A stretch of 64,000 bases of DNA from Phymorhynchus buccinoides. Lineage: Eukaryota; Mollusca; Gastropoda; Neogastropoda; Raphitomidae. This document shows, in pieces, positions 35,143-45,694 of this stretch. The notes beneath the pieces are model-generated. The model was not told where the DNA came from. It did no database searches and worked only from the letters and a program-made list of their open reading frames with translations. Position 1 is the first letter of the stretch, and each line of letters begins with the position of its first letter. The stretch is taken from contig CM065710.1 in assembly GCA_017654935.2 (NCBI GenBank), positions 30,813,539 through 30,877,538 of the forward strand, read 5' to 3'. The position numbers were made by a program, and so were the translations under genes.

Positions 35143-35765
35143 TGTTTACACACACACACACACACACACCCACCACACACTAGATATTCCCAACGTTATT
35201 TTTCGTGATTAAAAGATTAATGTCTATCGTGTTGGCTTGTGTGCGCAATAATCAAATATAGATTCTGTCTTATCCAGCTCTGAAATTGCAAGATTACTAT
35301 AATTGATACGTTGGTTAATACTAATTTTCTTTTCTTTGCCCCCAATCCAGTTTTTGTTTTCCTTCTACCCATCACGGACACTCTCTCTCTCTCTCACACA
35401 CACGACTCCCGACACACCCCACAACACACTCACGCACACAGCAACACACACACGCACACACAACACACACACACACACGCACACACCCCACACACTCACA
35501 CACGTCTTTTCCTTCCCCTCTCGCATCGTTTTTAATTCAATATTTTTTTTTATGTCTGTGTCTGGTTTTTTTGTTTAATTACATGTAATTATTTCAAGTC
35601 CTAAGATATCACCTAGTGTTTGTGGACAGACGCTTTAATTAAATCAAATCAAAATCACACGCACCCGCACACACACAACACACACACAAACACAAACACA
35701 CAAACACACAACACAACACAACCCACACACACCACAACACCGCAGGCACAGCACACACAAGCATT
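35143..35765. repeat. Three (CA)n microsatellites
   Basis: CA-rich blocks at 35143-35180, 35388-35505 and 35657-35760, separated by ordinary AT-rich sequence (TAATTAAATCAAATC at 35636). No gene between them; histidine/threonine frames are artefacts. Confidence 0.95.
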
Positions 35766-36140
35766 AATCTTTTAAGCGAAAATAACGTTGGGCATATTAG
35801 ATGGATTAAACACTTCTTTACTAGATAAGTACTGTTTTGGAACATCATGTAAATCGATACAGGCTTCACTGTACCACAGACAAATATATTTTTGATAAGT
35901 GAGTTGAAAGGGGGCTAACTCCTTGCCAATGAATGTACTGATGAAGAAAACAGTTATTCTTTTTCTTGCACACATACTCATTTTTCACTTGTGTTTCCCC
36001 CCCCCCCCCCGGAGGGCTGGATGTAAAAAGGCATATTACTGCGTATTCTATTACCCTCTATAATAAAATTAATTCAATGCCTCCTCTGTCTCTCCCTTCT
36101 CTCTCGCTTCTCGCGCCGCGAGACGCGTTGCACGCGTTTG

Positions 36141-36600
36141 ACAGAACATGGCCCTAAACTCCACAACAATGTTCAGAAACTCTGCTCAGAGCTCACTGTC
36201 TTGGTTTTTACAGAATATGGCCTTAAACTCCACAACAATCTTCATGAACTCTACTCTGCGTTGGAGCTCGCTAGTCTTGTTGTGTTCTTTGTTGTGTATG
36301 GTTTTGGTTTGTTTTTGTTGTGCCTTTTTATAAAACAAGAAAATTGGCCCTAAATCTCCACAGCATTCGTTCATGCGTCTTCCCCGTGGAGCTCCCAGTC
36401 TTGTTTTTACAGAACAGGGCCTTAAACTCCACAACAATTCTTCAGCAAGTCTTCCTCAGAACTCCCTGTCTTGGTTTTTACGAACTGGACTCTGAAACTC
36501 CACAACAATCTTCATGACGTCTTCTCAGAACTCACAGTCCTTGCTTGGTTTTACTAGAAAATATGCCGCTAAACTCCACTACAATGTTCATAGGAACTCT
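36141..36600 (-). repeat. 69-bp satellite (satB) derived from the receptor C-tail, right array
   Basis: Unit starts at 36141 and 36210, a spacing of exactly 69 bp (23 codons). On the minus strand a clean unit reads EFMKIVVEFKAIFCKNQDSE. Intact receptor residues 301 on read EFRKVVWEFTGLCRENK. About six units, with one interrupted by a T-rich insertion (36270-36340) and later units damaged by indels. It begins exactly where the pseudogene's TM7/helix 8 ends, so it looks like in-place amplification of the 3' coding end. Confidence 0.88.
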
Positions 36601-37917
36601 GGCTTTTGCACTTGGATGGCCAGTCAAAACAGTAGCAAAGTAGATGTTGATGGCTGACTTAGTTTCATTAGGACAGCCATAGCTGAGAGTACAGTGTCCT
36701 ACGCTGACTGCAACGGAGATACTAGCGTACCTTGTCCATATTCACATAGAGGTCCACTTGTTTATGAACTCAGCTTTGACATTTACCGGCATGTAATTAT
36801 AAACTGTAAATACCCACGCTTTGGTGTCCGTTATATTAGGAAGACAAGACAACGCTGGCAGACAACCAATACTGTGTACTATGTCAGTGAAGACCTTTTC
36901 TCTTGTCTGAATCCTGGCTGGCTTGTTGTAGGCCATCTACTACGATTGCTTGCTCTGCTTGTTGTGAGATTTTGTTTGTAAGTAAGTATTGCGTCGCTCG
37001 ATACTTGACACCGTTGTCTCAACATGAGGCGTGTTGCTGACCACGTCCCGTACGTGATGTGGGGGGTCAGTATTGGGCTCGCTCGAGCGGGGGTAGGAGC
37101 GCCGGGAGCGGGGGGCGGGGCAGGGCCTGTTGGGGGGTTGAGCTACTAGAGCTAGTGGTCTCGGGTAGGCTGTATGTGTAGGTGGAGTTTCTGGAGCAGC
37201 GCGCCGTATCGTAGCTCTCCATTGTAATCGGCCATACTTCCTGTAACGACTACGTAGCTATACCAATTATACCCATGTCAAGTCATCAACGCCATGACGG
37301 TGCATAAGTGATAGAGCGGTTACTAGGCTGTATCCACAAAGTTTCTAGCGCGATTGGAAGCGTTCGGGGGCATGATTAAGAAAGGGTAGAGCGAGGGGGA
37401 GGTATCGGCAGAGGTGGTGAGGAAGCAGAGGGGGAAGAGGGAGAAGGAGGGGAGGCGCGGTGCGGTAGTTTGTCTTACAGATGTCCATGGGTGTGTGGAC
37501 ACAGCATTGGCACGAAGTGGCCACAGCACAGATGCAGCTCTGAGCATGGTGAGTGACACCAGCATCCATGATGAAACAGGGGATGCTATTTCTAGTGATG
37601 AAAAGAAAATCTTGCACTGCCAGGACCCCTGATCCATGAAAAGCTTTACATTAAACATATTTGCAATGGAATAGTTCAATGGGTGTGTCATAACAATCTG
37701 GTCCGACACGGCCAGAAATATGAAGAAAACACCTGGTCGTGGACGAAGGAAGACGAAGCATAATCGGAATGACCATCACATTACTGAAAATACCCAAGGC
37801 ACACCCCACTGCATAGCCGATATCTGTAATAAGATATGCTGCGTCTTCATATGGTCGGATTAGATCGTGCCACGTGTCTCTTTCCAGACGGCGCGAATTC
37901 TGCATTCTAGTGGTCAC
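36601..37917 (-). pseudogene. Receptor pseudogene (class A GPCR), right C copy
   Basis: Leftwards from 37917: DAAYLITDIGYAVGCALGIF then SNVMVIPIMLRLP (TM1), a frameshift, LAVSDQIVMTHPLNYSIANM (TM2, Asp kept), Cys before TM3 (SWQCKIFFSS), SLTMLRAASVLWPLRANAV (TM3-ICL2, about 37550-37500). Then GA-rich disturbed sequence replaces TM4-TM5. NKPARIQ (about 36930) resumes at ICL3, with SIGCLPALSCLPNITD for TM6, and SAINIYFATVLTG (about 36655-36615) for TM7. Frameshifts and a lost middle make it non-functional. It pairs with 21235-22230 in reverse. Confidence 0.86.
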
Positions 37918-38090
37918 ATGAAACCATGTAGCATGATGGTGGATAGACTGCTATTATCTACCAGTTTGTGTGGAATCTCATTGAACAAAAATGTCACGGA
38001 AGCACATGAAACCCCCCTGTATCATGATGGTGGATAGACTGCTATCATCTACCAGTTTGTGTGACATTTGAATACAAAACAAAAGACACT
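37918..38090 (-). repeat. 80-bp satellite (satA), two units, right copy
   Basis: The reverse complement reads GATAGCAGTCTATCCACCAT, CATGCTACATGG, TTTCATGTGACC and runs straight into the receptor pseudogene start. It matches the 18700-21230 array. Confidence 0.92.
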
Positions 38091-38344
38091 ATAGCACTTC
38101 ATTAGCCAAACTACAGAGATTATTGTCAGTCATTGATTACCAAACACCCAAAACACTGGTCAGCAGAGTAAGACTTGCACTCATTATAACCTATATGTCT
38201 CATATGAGGATATTATATCTTCCAAACTAAAATGAAAGGGTTATTATTAATTATGTTATCCATATTAATGACAGGAATGAAAGTGCGAATGGAGAGAGAG
38301 AGAGAGGACAGAGAGACAGAGAGACAGAGAGAGAGAGAGAGAGA

Positions 38345-38612
38345 GAGTATTTTAATTAAAAGGCCAAGCCACATGATGGGTTTGCAGTTAAGGTCTCTGT
38401 ACACTTTAACAATATTCACAAAATATCACTATTTTCCCCGTGACAACACAGTGAGTTGTAAGTCATATCATGAGTGGCCTATCACTGTGTTGCCATGGGG
38501 AAAATAGAGATATTTTGTGAATTATATTTGTTTAACAACACATTGCAGGAAATAACAAATATAAACATTCCGAGAATCGCATATCAAACAAGTAAGCAAT
38601 CTATCAATTAGA
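38345..38612. repeat. Block B', inverted copy of 6700-7000
   Basis: AAGGCCAAGCCACATGATGG, the palindromic MITE (38399-38538), GCAGGAAATAACAAATAT and CAAGTAAGCAATCTATCAA match block B in reverse. A GA microsatellite (38296-38347) precedes it, as CT does in the left arm. Confidence 0.88.
38399..38538. mobile_element. Palindromic MITE, copy 2 of 3
   Basis: TGTACACTTTAACAATATTC through TTTCCCCGTGACAACACAGT, spacer, then CACTGTGTTGCCATGGGGAA. Slightly degraded left arm. Confidence 0.85.
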
Positions 38613-39001
38613 GAGAGAGAGACTCAATGACTCAATGACTCAATGAGTTTTATTGCTATAAAGCGTGAGCTCCATTAGCAAATCGGCATGATAAATGATA
38701 AATAGATAAACAATGAAAACAATATCGACAGCGCGTAAGAGTCCGAAATGGAAACCATGGCAAACAGTTCTCTCTTTCTTTCTTTTTCTTTTCTTTTCAC
38801 GACAGTCATTTCCACAAGACAGCTACACGAATGTCAACAGGAGTAGCGGTGGAGCAGCACCCGTCAACCCAGTGAGTGTTGCACACAGCGGCCGTCATCC
38901 CAAGTGGAACACGATAAGTCCTCGAAGAGTCTCCAACTTCTCCTTCGCACGTGCTGATTTGCGGTTACTCTTTCCCCCCTGTGGAGTGTGTCAAGTTTCT
39001 C

Positions 39002-39740
39002 TCACTCTTCTGTCAGCATTTTTCGTTCGTTCTGTTTGACGTACCAGTAACAGCCTGAATCAGCTGAGGGGGTGCATGGGAACTCCATCACGATGTCGTC
39101 CGACTCGAGTATGATCACTCCAGACGTATCAGACGAACGATGCACTACCACCTTTCTTAAATGTTTGTTTCTGTCCTTGTCCCTAAGGCTCTTCTGCACA
39201 GCCCTGTCAGTGTAAGTAGAGACATAGTGTGTTTCTGTCCTTGTCTCTAAGTCTCTTCTGCACAGCCCTGTCAGTGTGAGTAGAGACATAGTTTGTTTCT
39301 ATCCTTGTCTCTAAGGCTCTTCTGCACAGCCCTGTCAGTGAGAGTAGAGACATAGTTTGTTTCTGTCCTTGTCTCTAAGGCTCTTCTTCTTCTGCACAGC
39401 CCTGTTAGTGTGAGTAGAGACATAGTTTGTTTCTATCCTTGTCTCTAAGGCTCTTCTGCACAGCCCTGTCAGTGAGAGTAGAGACATAGTTTTTGACGAG
39501 ACCTGTTTGCTTTGATGCATTCTTGCCCTTTCCTGATCACGACGAATTGTTCCGGGTGTTTTGCGTCTGTAGTGTTGAACCGGTCGCGTGTTGTTTCGAG
39601 TGGGGGCCGCCATACTTGCTGATTCACTTTCAGTGATGGCTTGAGGCGCAGAACAACAACTGTGTTGAGGCTGCTTTCACCAACCACCTTCCAGCTCGTC
39701 ACGGTGCTGTCGGATAACAGAGCGTTGAGAGTTATACCGA
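39002..39740 (-). pseudogene. Possible Ig-like extracellular exon(s) split by a 64-bp minisatellite
   Basis: On the minus strand, TSWKVVGESSLNTVVVLRL then KPSLKVNQQVW (about 39705-39610) has the alternating pattern of beta strands. After the repeats come VVVHRSSDTSGVIILESDD and PCTPSADSGCYWYV (about 39150-39040), where DSGCYW recalls the F-strand Asp-x-Gly-x-Tyr-x-Cys of Ig domains. The frames differ on either side, and the repeat block lies between them. No definite family; a molluscan secreted or surface IgSF protein is a guess. Confidence 0.4.
39150..39495 (-). repeat. 64-bp minisatellite, about five units
   Basis: Unit on plus: GTAGAGACATAGTTTGTTTC, TGTCCTTGTCTCTAAGGCTC, TTCTGCACAGCCCTGTCAGT, GAGA. 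One unit carries an extra TTCTTC. The first (left) and last units fade into the flanking coding-like sequence. Confidence 0.95.
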
Positions 39741-39829
39741 TAATATATCCTAGGGAAGCCAGAAACAGTCAAAATCCGTAAATTACACAGCAGAACCTTC
39801 AAGGTGTGCCCTGTCGATTCGCGTCTTAG

Positions 39830-39831
<2 letters not shown>

Positions 39832-39866
<35 letters not shown>

Positions 39867-39900
39867 AGGGAGGGAGGGAGGGAGAGAGAGAGAGAGAGAA
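39832..39900. repeat. (GA)n microsatellite with GGGA block
   Basis: GA run, GGGAGG segment, GA run. Confidence 0.96.
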
Positions 39901-40012
39901 TGAAAGACGGACAGAGAGAAACAGACAGTGACACAGATATACAGAAGATATACATAGACAGACTGAAAAAATACAGAGATATGGGCTGAATGAAACTACC
40001 TGATATTATGTA

Positions 40013-40231
40013 TTGGGAAGACGGGGTAAAAAGCGCATGGGCGGGTAAGAAAGCCCACCCCAATTATCTCATGAAATAAAGAAAATTTTCAGTCAAATTT
40101 GCCCATGAGACGAATGCTAGACATTAACGCTCGTCTCATGGGCAAAATGAGACTGAAATTTGCTTTATTTTCATGAGATAATTGGGGTGGGGCTTCTTAC
40201 CCGCCCATGCGCTTTCACCCCGTCTTCCCCT
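40013..40231. mobile_element. Foldback (palindromic) MITE, copy 2
   Basis: Same element as 3743-3959 but reversed. GGGAAGACGGGGTAAAAAGC through CACCCCGTCTTCCCC, with GCCCATGAGACGA arms and an ATGCTAGACATTAACG centre. It sits between the A' and B' blocks, a position the left arm does not share, so this insertion is independent of the inverted duplication. Confidence 0.9.
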
Positions 40232-40629
40232 AAGTACTTTATAATCGCAGGGGCGTCTCTGTGAAATAGGGGTTGCTCCCACCTCGAGAACGCGTCGCAG
40301 GCAGAGGCGTGCCACCCAATTATTTATTTTTTTTGCATGCAATTTTACGTGACTGATGAGGAAGGAAATCCGGGGGGTGGGGTGGGGGGGGGGTGTTACA
40401 TTTTTTTTCCAAATGACAATCTTTTTCGTTTGCCACTGGGTTTAACGTGTGCTAAGTGCATGGGCACACACGGGACCTCGATTTATCGTCTCATCCGAAA
40501 GACTCCACGTTCAGACCGTTAAGGCCAAGTGCAAACTGAGAAAAAAAATCCCCTGTAGGCCTACACAGGTTCAAACTCGGCTTTACTTGACACAAGGCGA
40601 ACACATTATCTCTGTGCCACTCTACACCA

Positions 40630-40895
40630 CTATCGCTTTTCCTTACAAAGAAATCTCTATAAAAAATATACAGAGGTCCTCGCCCCTTCTCTATCCTTTT
40701 CCCTGCCATTGGCCATGCTCCTTTAGGGTTGTTGCCTTATTTATATTTACAGATTTACATTTTTAAATGCATCACCTATGTGGCACGAATTACTAAAAAT
40801 TATAAAATATAAGAAATGGCTAGCAATACAATCGGGAAATGTTCTATTATTAAGCTCACGTGTAGCCATCACAAACAACCAGAATGAGCACGCAC
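40630..40895. repeat. Downstream end of block A' (inverted copy of about 5930-6180)
   Basis: CCCCTTCTCTATCC, GGTTGTTGCCTTATTTATAT, TGCATCACCTATGTGGCACG and CAAACAACCAGAATGAGCAC match 5930-6180 in reverse. A CA run (40895-40926) follows, as GT does on the left. Confidence 0.85.
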
Positions 40896-41097
40896 ACGCA
40901 CGCACGCACACACACACACACACACAGTCAACGATTCAAAGATTCAAAGATTGTTTAACCTTTGACCCCTTTTGGGTCATGGATGACTTGAAACAAATCA
41001 AGCAAATACAAATGTAACAATTGAAAACGGTTATAAAAGACAACTCTGATATAAATATCACACTGAAGACAATGTTACACAACTTTACTAAAGGTCT

Positions 41098-41237
41098 GGT
41101 ACATGTTAACATTATTCACGGGATATTTCTATTTCCCCATGGCAACACAGTGTTAGGCCACTCATAATATGACTTACAACTCACTGTGTTGCCATGGGGA
41201 AATAGAAATATTTTGTGAATATTGCTAACGTGTACAC
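41098..41237. mobile_element. Palindromic MITE, copy 3 of 3
   Basis: GTACATGTTAACATTATTCA, TTTCCCCATGGCAACACAGT, spacer GGCCACTCATAATATGA, ACTGTGTTGCCATGGGGAAA, GCTAACGTGTAC. The best-preserved copy. Inside block A', with no partner at the matching place in block A. Confidence 0.9.
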
Positions 41238-41794
41238 AGACCTTAGAAATGTCGCTAAATGTAATGACACTTTTTTTTACCACCACAGAGCAAACGACAA
41301 TAGTTAAATACGGACTTTACACATACAAAGTTACTGACATGTCATATAATTATATTTGGGACATTTCATTACAAAATGAAATTCGTCACCAAGGTCATTC
41401 TGTCCGTTGCAATCTCAACATAATCGTTATCCACAGGGTATTCCAAATCTTCTGCCCGTTTCTATGATGAGTTTATGATTGCCACACCGAAACCATATAA
41501 AAGGATTATATATAAACATCAGGCAATATTTCAATATATCTTTCACGACAGAATCGGTTTTAAAATTTCTATAAAATAACATTTATTACTAGACTCTAAG
41601 GCATCATTCCAAGTACGTTTGTAATTTTCCTCTAATGAAGTACGAACATTTCTACAAAGACTGTTAATCTACGAAAACGTTTGTGTATCCCAAACAGTCA
41701 AATCCAGTTTCTATCAGAATTTCTCGTATACCGGTACATATCGACCACACAGATGTAAAAACCTTATTTGTATATAAAACATATAACAATTTTT

Positions 41795-41817
41795 ACACAC
41801 AACACACACAACACACC

Positions 41818-41850
<33 letters not shown>

Positions 41851-41870
41851 AACACACACCACACACACGT
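41795..41870. repeat. (CA)n microsatellite
   Basis: Imperfect CA array; corresponds in position to the GT array at 5777-5910. Confidence 0.95.
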
Positions 41871-41871
41871 T

Positions 41872-43620
41872 TCTCCCTTGGACTTATTGACCTACGATAA
41901 TTCTAAATCAAATTGGTAACAAATGAATCAAAATCAGTGGAAAATCGCCACAAGGTGTCGTTCAGGTGAGGAACAGAAATGATGAAGGGGTAAGTCGGAC
42001 CTGCAGAGATGGCCATCTGGACGGATCTTGTGAACATCATCGTGTTCTTCTCAGTAAACACCAGCTTTAACGTAGGCTTGTTCATTTGTCCACTGGACTA
42101 TTTGCCCGGTCTGGCTTTAACGTTCTATTCCTACAAATTATTTTTTCAAAGAATTCGACGCTTTGTTTTCACGACATAAGCCAGTAAACTCCCAAACTAT
42201 CTTTCTGAACTCTGCTCTGAACTGTTTGTGAGTTACACAGAACAGGTAGAAGCTAACACGCACAGCTTTTTAAAGCAGTACCCAACAAGAAGATACCAGG
42301 CCTTGGTCATTCATCAGAAAACACACCCGGTTACTGCTAATGGATCCCGTTCCAATCAGCATTACAAATATCCTTCATTACTTAAATATAGTGCCCAGGG
42401 TGGACAAGGAAACAAGGGGCAACAAAACACGAGCAATTGCAGTCATCAAGGCTTTAGTGTGATCTTATTGTACGCAGTCATTACATCTTCTGATGTTGTC
42501 TCTGGAATTTATTTATAGGGTGGTTCATGTGCATTTTACAGAACTTACCTTTGCGATAAGTTTCGATCACTCACGACATACAGAATGTCTGACTCAGGCT
42601 TGTACAACCTATAGAATTGGCTTATGGACATTGTTAGAACAACAGCCCGAGACGTCAAAGTAACAAAACAGGTAGAGTCGCAACCTTCGATCTTTGTGAC
42701 TATAATTGCTTTTTTCCGCTAGTCAGCTCCACGGTAAGTACCGCGCATCTGGATCCAAGTGATGTGATTATATTTACACCATGTACCTCCCAGATCGATA
42801 ATAGTATCTAAGACAGTGTGTTACTCATATTCAACTGCCAACAGGATAGTATTACAGAATACTGCTATATACTAAAGCCGTACTCGTGATCTCTTTTTTT
42901 TCCGCTTTTCGATCCACACAGCCCATCTCGATTTGCTCTTGATCCAGCGATTTGCGCCCGACAGTCAGCAGAAGCCAGCCTAGTTCTGCAGCAAAACTCT
43001 AAGCGGTATATGGCCACAAGCGTCCATGATGAAAGAGTGTTCTGCTGTGTGAAGTATGATTCTATTCAGCTTACACTGTACCTCAAACCCACTCCGCTCC
43101 GACGAAATTTAAAATGACACTATAAGTTACGCTATGAATTATGACTCCTGCTTCTAAGCCATCAGCTCGGTAGTACCCCGGCAACTACTCTTTTTTTTCT
43201 TGAATGCGCCTCTGAGTCTATCAGCTGTTACTATTTTTGCTGGTTACACATTACCGCACACTTTGCGCCAGCTCAGAAAGCTTTGTAAATCGGAGAAAAC
43301 GCTGTAGGATTCGAGCTTGTAGGAAGACGGACTTGGCCATCAGATCATAGAATGTACCTCAGACAATTCCGAACAATCCATGACACAACAACGACAATCA
43401 CAAGGGATACTTCCCCAATGGTCGACCATGATAGAAGATTTGCGAGCCGTTATGTAAGGTCGGACCAAGTTCAGATCATTCCAGATGTGCATTGTCTGTG
43501 TGGACACCGAGCGTTCGAGATATCCCCGTTACTTAGTTCAAGCCTCAGCGGTGTGGGGCAGTTTTGGGACGGGTGTTGAATCAGCTGTAACAAAGACGAG
43601 ACGACAGAAACATAAGACCA
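41872..43620 (-). pseudogene. Receptor pseudogene A' (inverted copy of 4529-5760)
   Basis: 41872-42262 matches the receptor C-terminal end and 3' flank in reverse (TTCTGAACTCTGCTCTGAAC; GTTACACAGAACAGGTAGAAG). 43014-43082 matches TM3 (CACAAGCGTCCATGATGAAAG, cited by its core; TTCAGCTTACACTG). 43290-43560 matches TM1 and the 5' flank (GAAAACGCTGTAGG, ATTCCGAACAATCC, GAGCCGTTATGTA, GAGATATCCCC). Between 42263 and 43013 similarity is fragmentary, with insertions. No coding frame survives. Confidence 0.8.
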
Positions 43621-43621
43621 G

Positions 43622-43975
43622 GAAGAGATGTGAATGACACGTCCCATGTTTTGAACAAACATTACGAACTATTACCTTCTGGACGTCGATACAAAACTTT
43701 TAAAGTCAACTCCAGGTCACAGAAATCCTTCATCCCCAGATCCCATCCACCTCCTAAATATGATCCTTTTAACTGTGTGTTCATCGTGTTGAAAGTAACT
43801 ACCTCATGCACGTGCTTTTCCTCAGACGTGTATGTACCCACATGTAATGTGTATGATGTATTACGTGTAATCTTAAAAATGTGTACTTTATACTCATGCA
43901 TGCTAAATGCGTATGTCCCGTATGTTTTTTTTTGTCCCTATGTCTTCGATGTGAACATTTAAAATCAAAACACAT
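43622..43975 (+). pseudogene. LINE 3' end, inverted copy of 4110-4522
   Basis: Plus strand: NDTSHVLNKHYELLPSGRRY followed by KTFKVNSRSQKSFIPRSHPP and a UTR with CGTGTTGAAAGTAACTACCT and CACATGTAATGTGTATGATG. It lies just upstream of the minus-strand receptor remnant, mirroring the 4.1-4.5 kb arrangement. Ends near poly-T and ATTAAAA text. Confidence 0.85.
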
Positions 43976-44925
43976 TAAAATACTTTGTGTTTGATTATGT
44001 TCTTTAAAAAAAAGGGAAAAAAAGAATATGAAATAAAGAGTGCTAGCTAGCTTTTTCCCTCCTTATTATGATGCAATGGCAGAACCCAAGCCGAGGACAG
44101 CTGTTTCGACTCTAGGACTCTCATCATCTCGGCACTCGATGGGGTCTTAACGTCCTACAAGGTGGAACTACTCTCCCGCTCCACAGACAATTGTTCCACA
44201 AATGGAATGGTTTCATCTTTTTTTTTTAAATGTTCACATTAAAGACATGGGACAAATAAGATTTATGGAATTCTATTTCAGTGCATTTCAATGCTCTAAC
44301 TTCTGATCCCGTTAGGCTGGGGGGAACAGTGCCAGCAGTAGACTGAAATTTCCCTCCATACTATTTAGTTCCCTTTGGAATACAAATATGTGTTCATTTG
44401 GATAACCAATTTCAGTTGCCGGCCCTCTCTAGTCGTGTCGCTTATTTTATCATATATTTAACAAAATTGAACTTTCATATGTTCCACTTTTACTTAAGAT
44501 TTTTTTGTCAATTCTACTTTTACTGAGTGCTGTTTGGTTTTTTTGGAGCCTTTTACCAATATACAGGAAGAGACATTCCATTATGTGGAACAATCTTACC
44601 TTTCTTTTTTCTTCTTTCAACAGGAAAAAATACTCTGCACACACGAACTCACACTTTCTACCCATTACATGGAGAAGGATCATAGCAAACTAATCACGCC
44701 AAAAATACCCAATATTTCAGTGTCGATAAGCATTTGTCATCTAAACAAAATCTACAATCAAAAATTACCTTATGACTTGAGTTATATATTGCTTACATCC
44801 AATATTATTTTTATGTCAATAGTTTCACAAAACCATACCATTCAATAACTTCAGCCAATACCAATGGCTCTTTATGTGTCCATAGCCACTATCCAACAAA
44901 AAATAACAGATGGCTCACAAATTAC
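43976..44925. other. Unassigned sequence
   Basis: No gene or paired repeat recognised. AT-rich, with frames up to 104 codons that lack motifs. Confidence 0.35.
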
Positions 44926-45250
44926 AACTTTTGACCTTGAACCTTGAGAACCGAATGTTCTTCTTATGACCATCTTTTTTTTTTTCATAATTTAACTTAC
45001 AAGTTCAACTTCATTTTGCAGGTGCGTTAGTTTATGGTCAGTCTCATTTTTGAGGACTGATTCAAAGTCAAGGTCAATGGTCAAGCCATAGGCTTGGATG
45101 TGTGAAATCGGTGTTTTTAGCTATATCTTTCGCATTTATGCGAATTACAGACTTCAAATTTAGCGAGCCTGGTCGACAGGGTCCATGTCATGTTGGTCGG
45201 AGTATTGTTCAGATTCATGACCTTGCCTTGACTTTTGAACTAATCTCTTA
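44926..45250 (+). repeat. AGGTCA-rich dispersed repeat, short copy
   Basis: TTTTGACCTTGAACCTTGAG, CAAAGTCAAGGTCAATGGTC and CATGACCTTGCCTTGACTTT lie within about 300 bp. Same style as the 62.4-64 kb region. Confidence 0.65.
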
Positions 45251-45694
45251 TACTTGCAGCAGGTTATAGTTCAAACACCATGCACCCACAAACTCCGCTT
45301 CACAAATTGTGTGTGAAAGTGTATCACCTAAATTAAACGCAAACAGGATGGGGGACAGATTGTGATGGGGGAAGGGAGGGGCGTAAAGAGCTCTGGAACT
45401 TGTTCCCCGCTCAGTGCTACTCACTTGTTTTGTCTTGCTTTTCTCTGCTGATGACGTTCGCTGCTGGCCAAGGACGTTTTGTGGCACAGACAGGGGCGAC
45501 ATTTCATGCTGTTTGTCTGGGTAGTCTGAAGGGTGTGCACGCCTCCCCTCCCCTGGCGACACACCCAGACCGTACCCATCGTTCACTCTTTCTGGCTGTG
45601 GGCTAGTTTCCATGCTTCTGATGCTGGCAAGGGTCGTCTGCTAACCAATGTAGACAAACGTTTACGCTGTTTGTAGCCCCATTTACGGTTTGGT

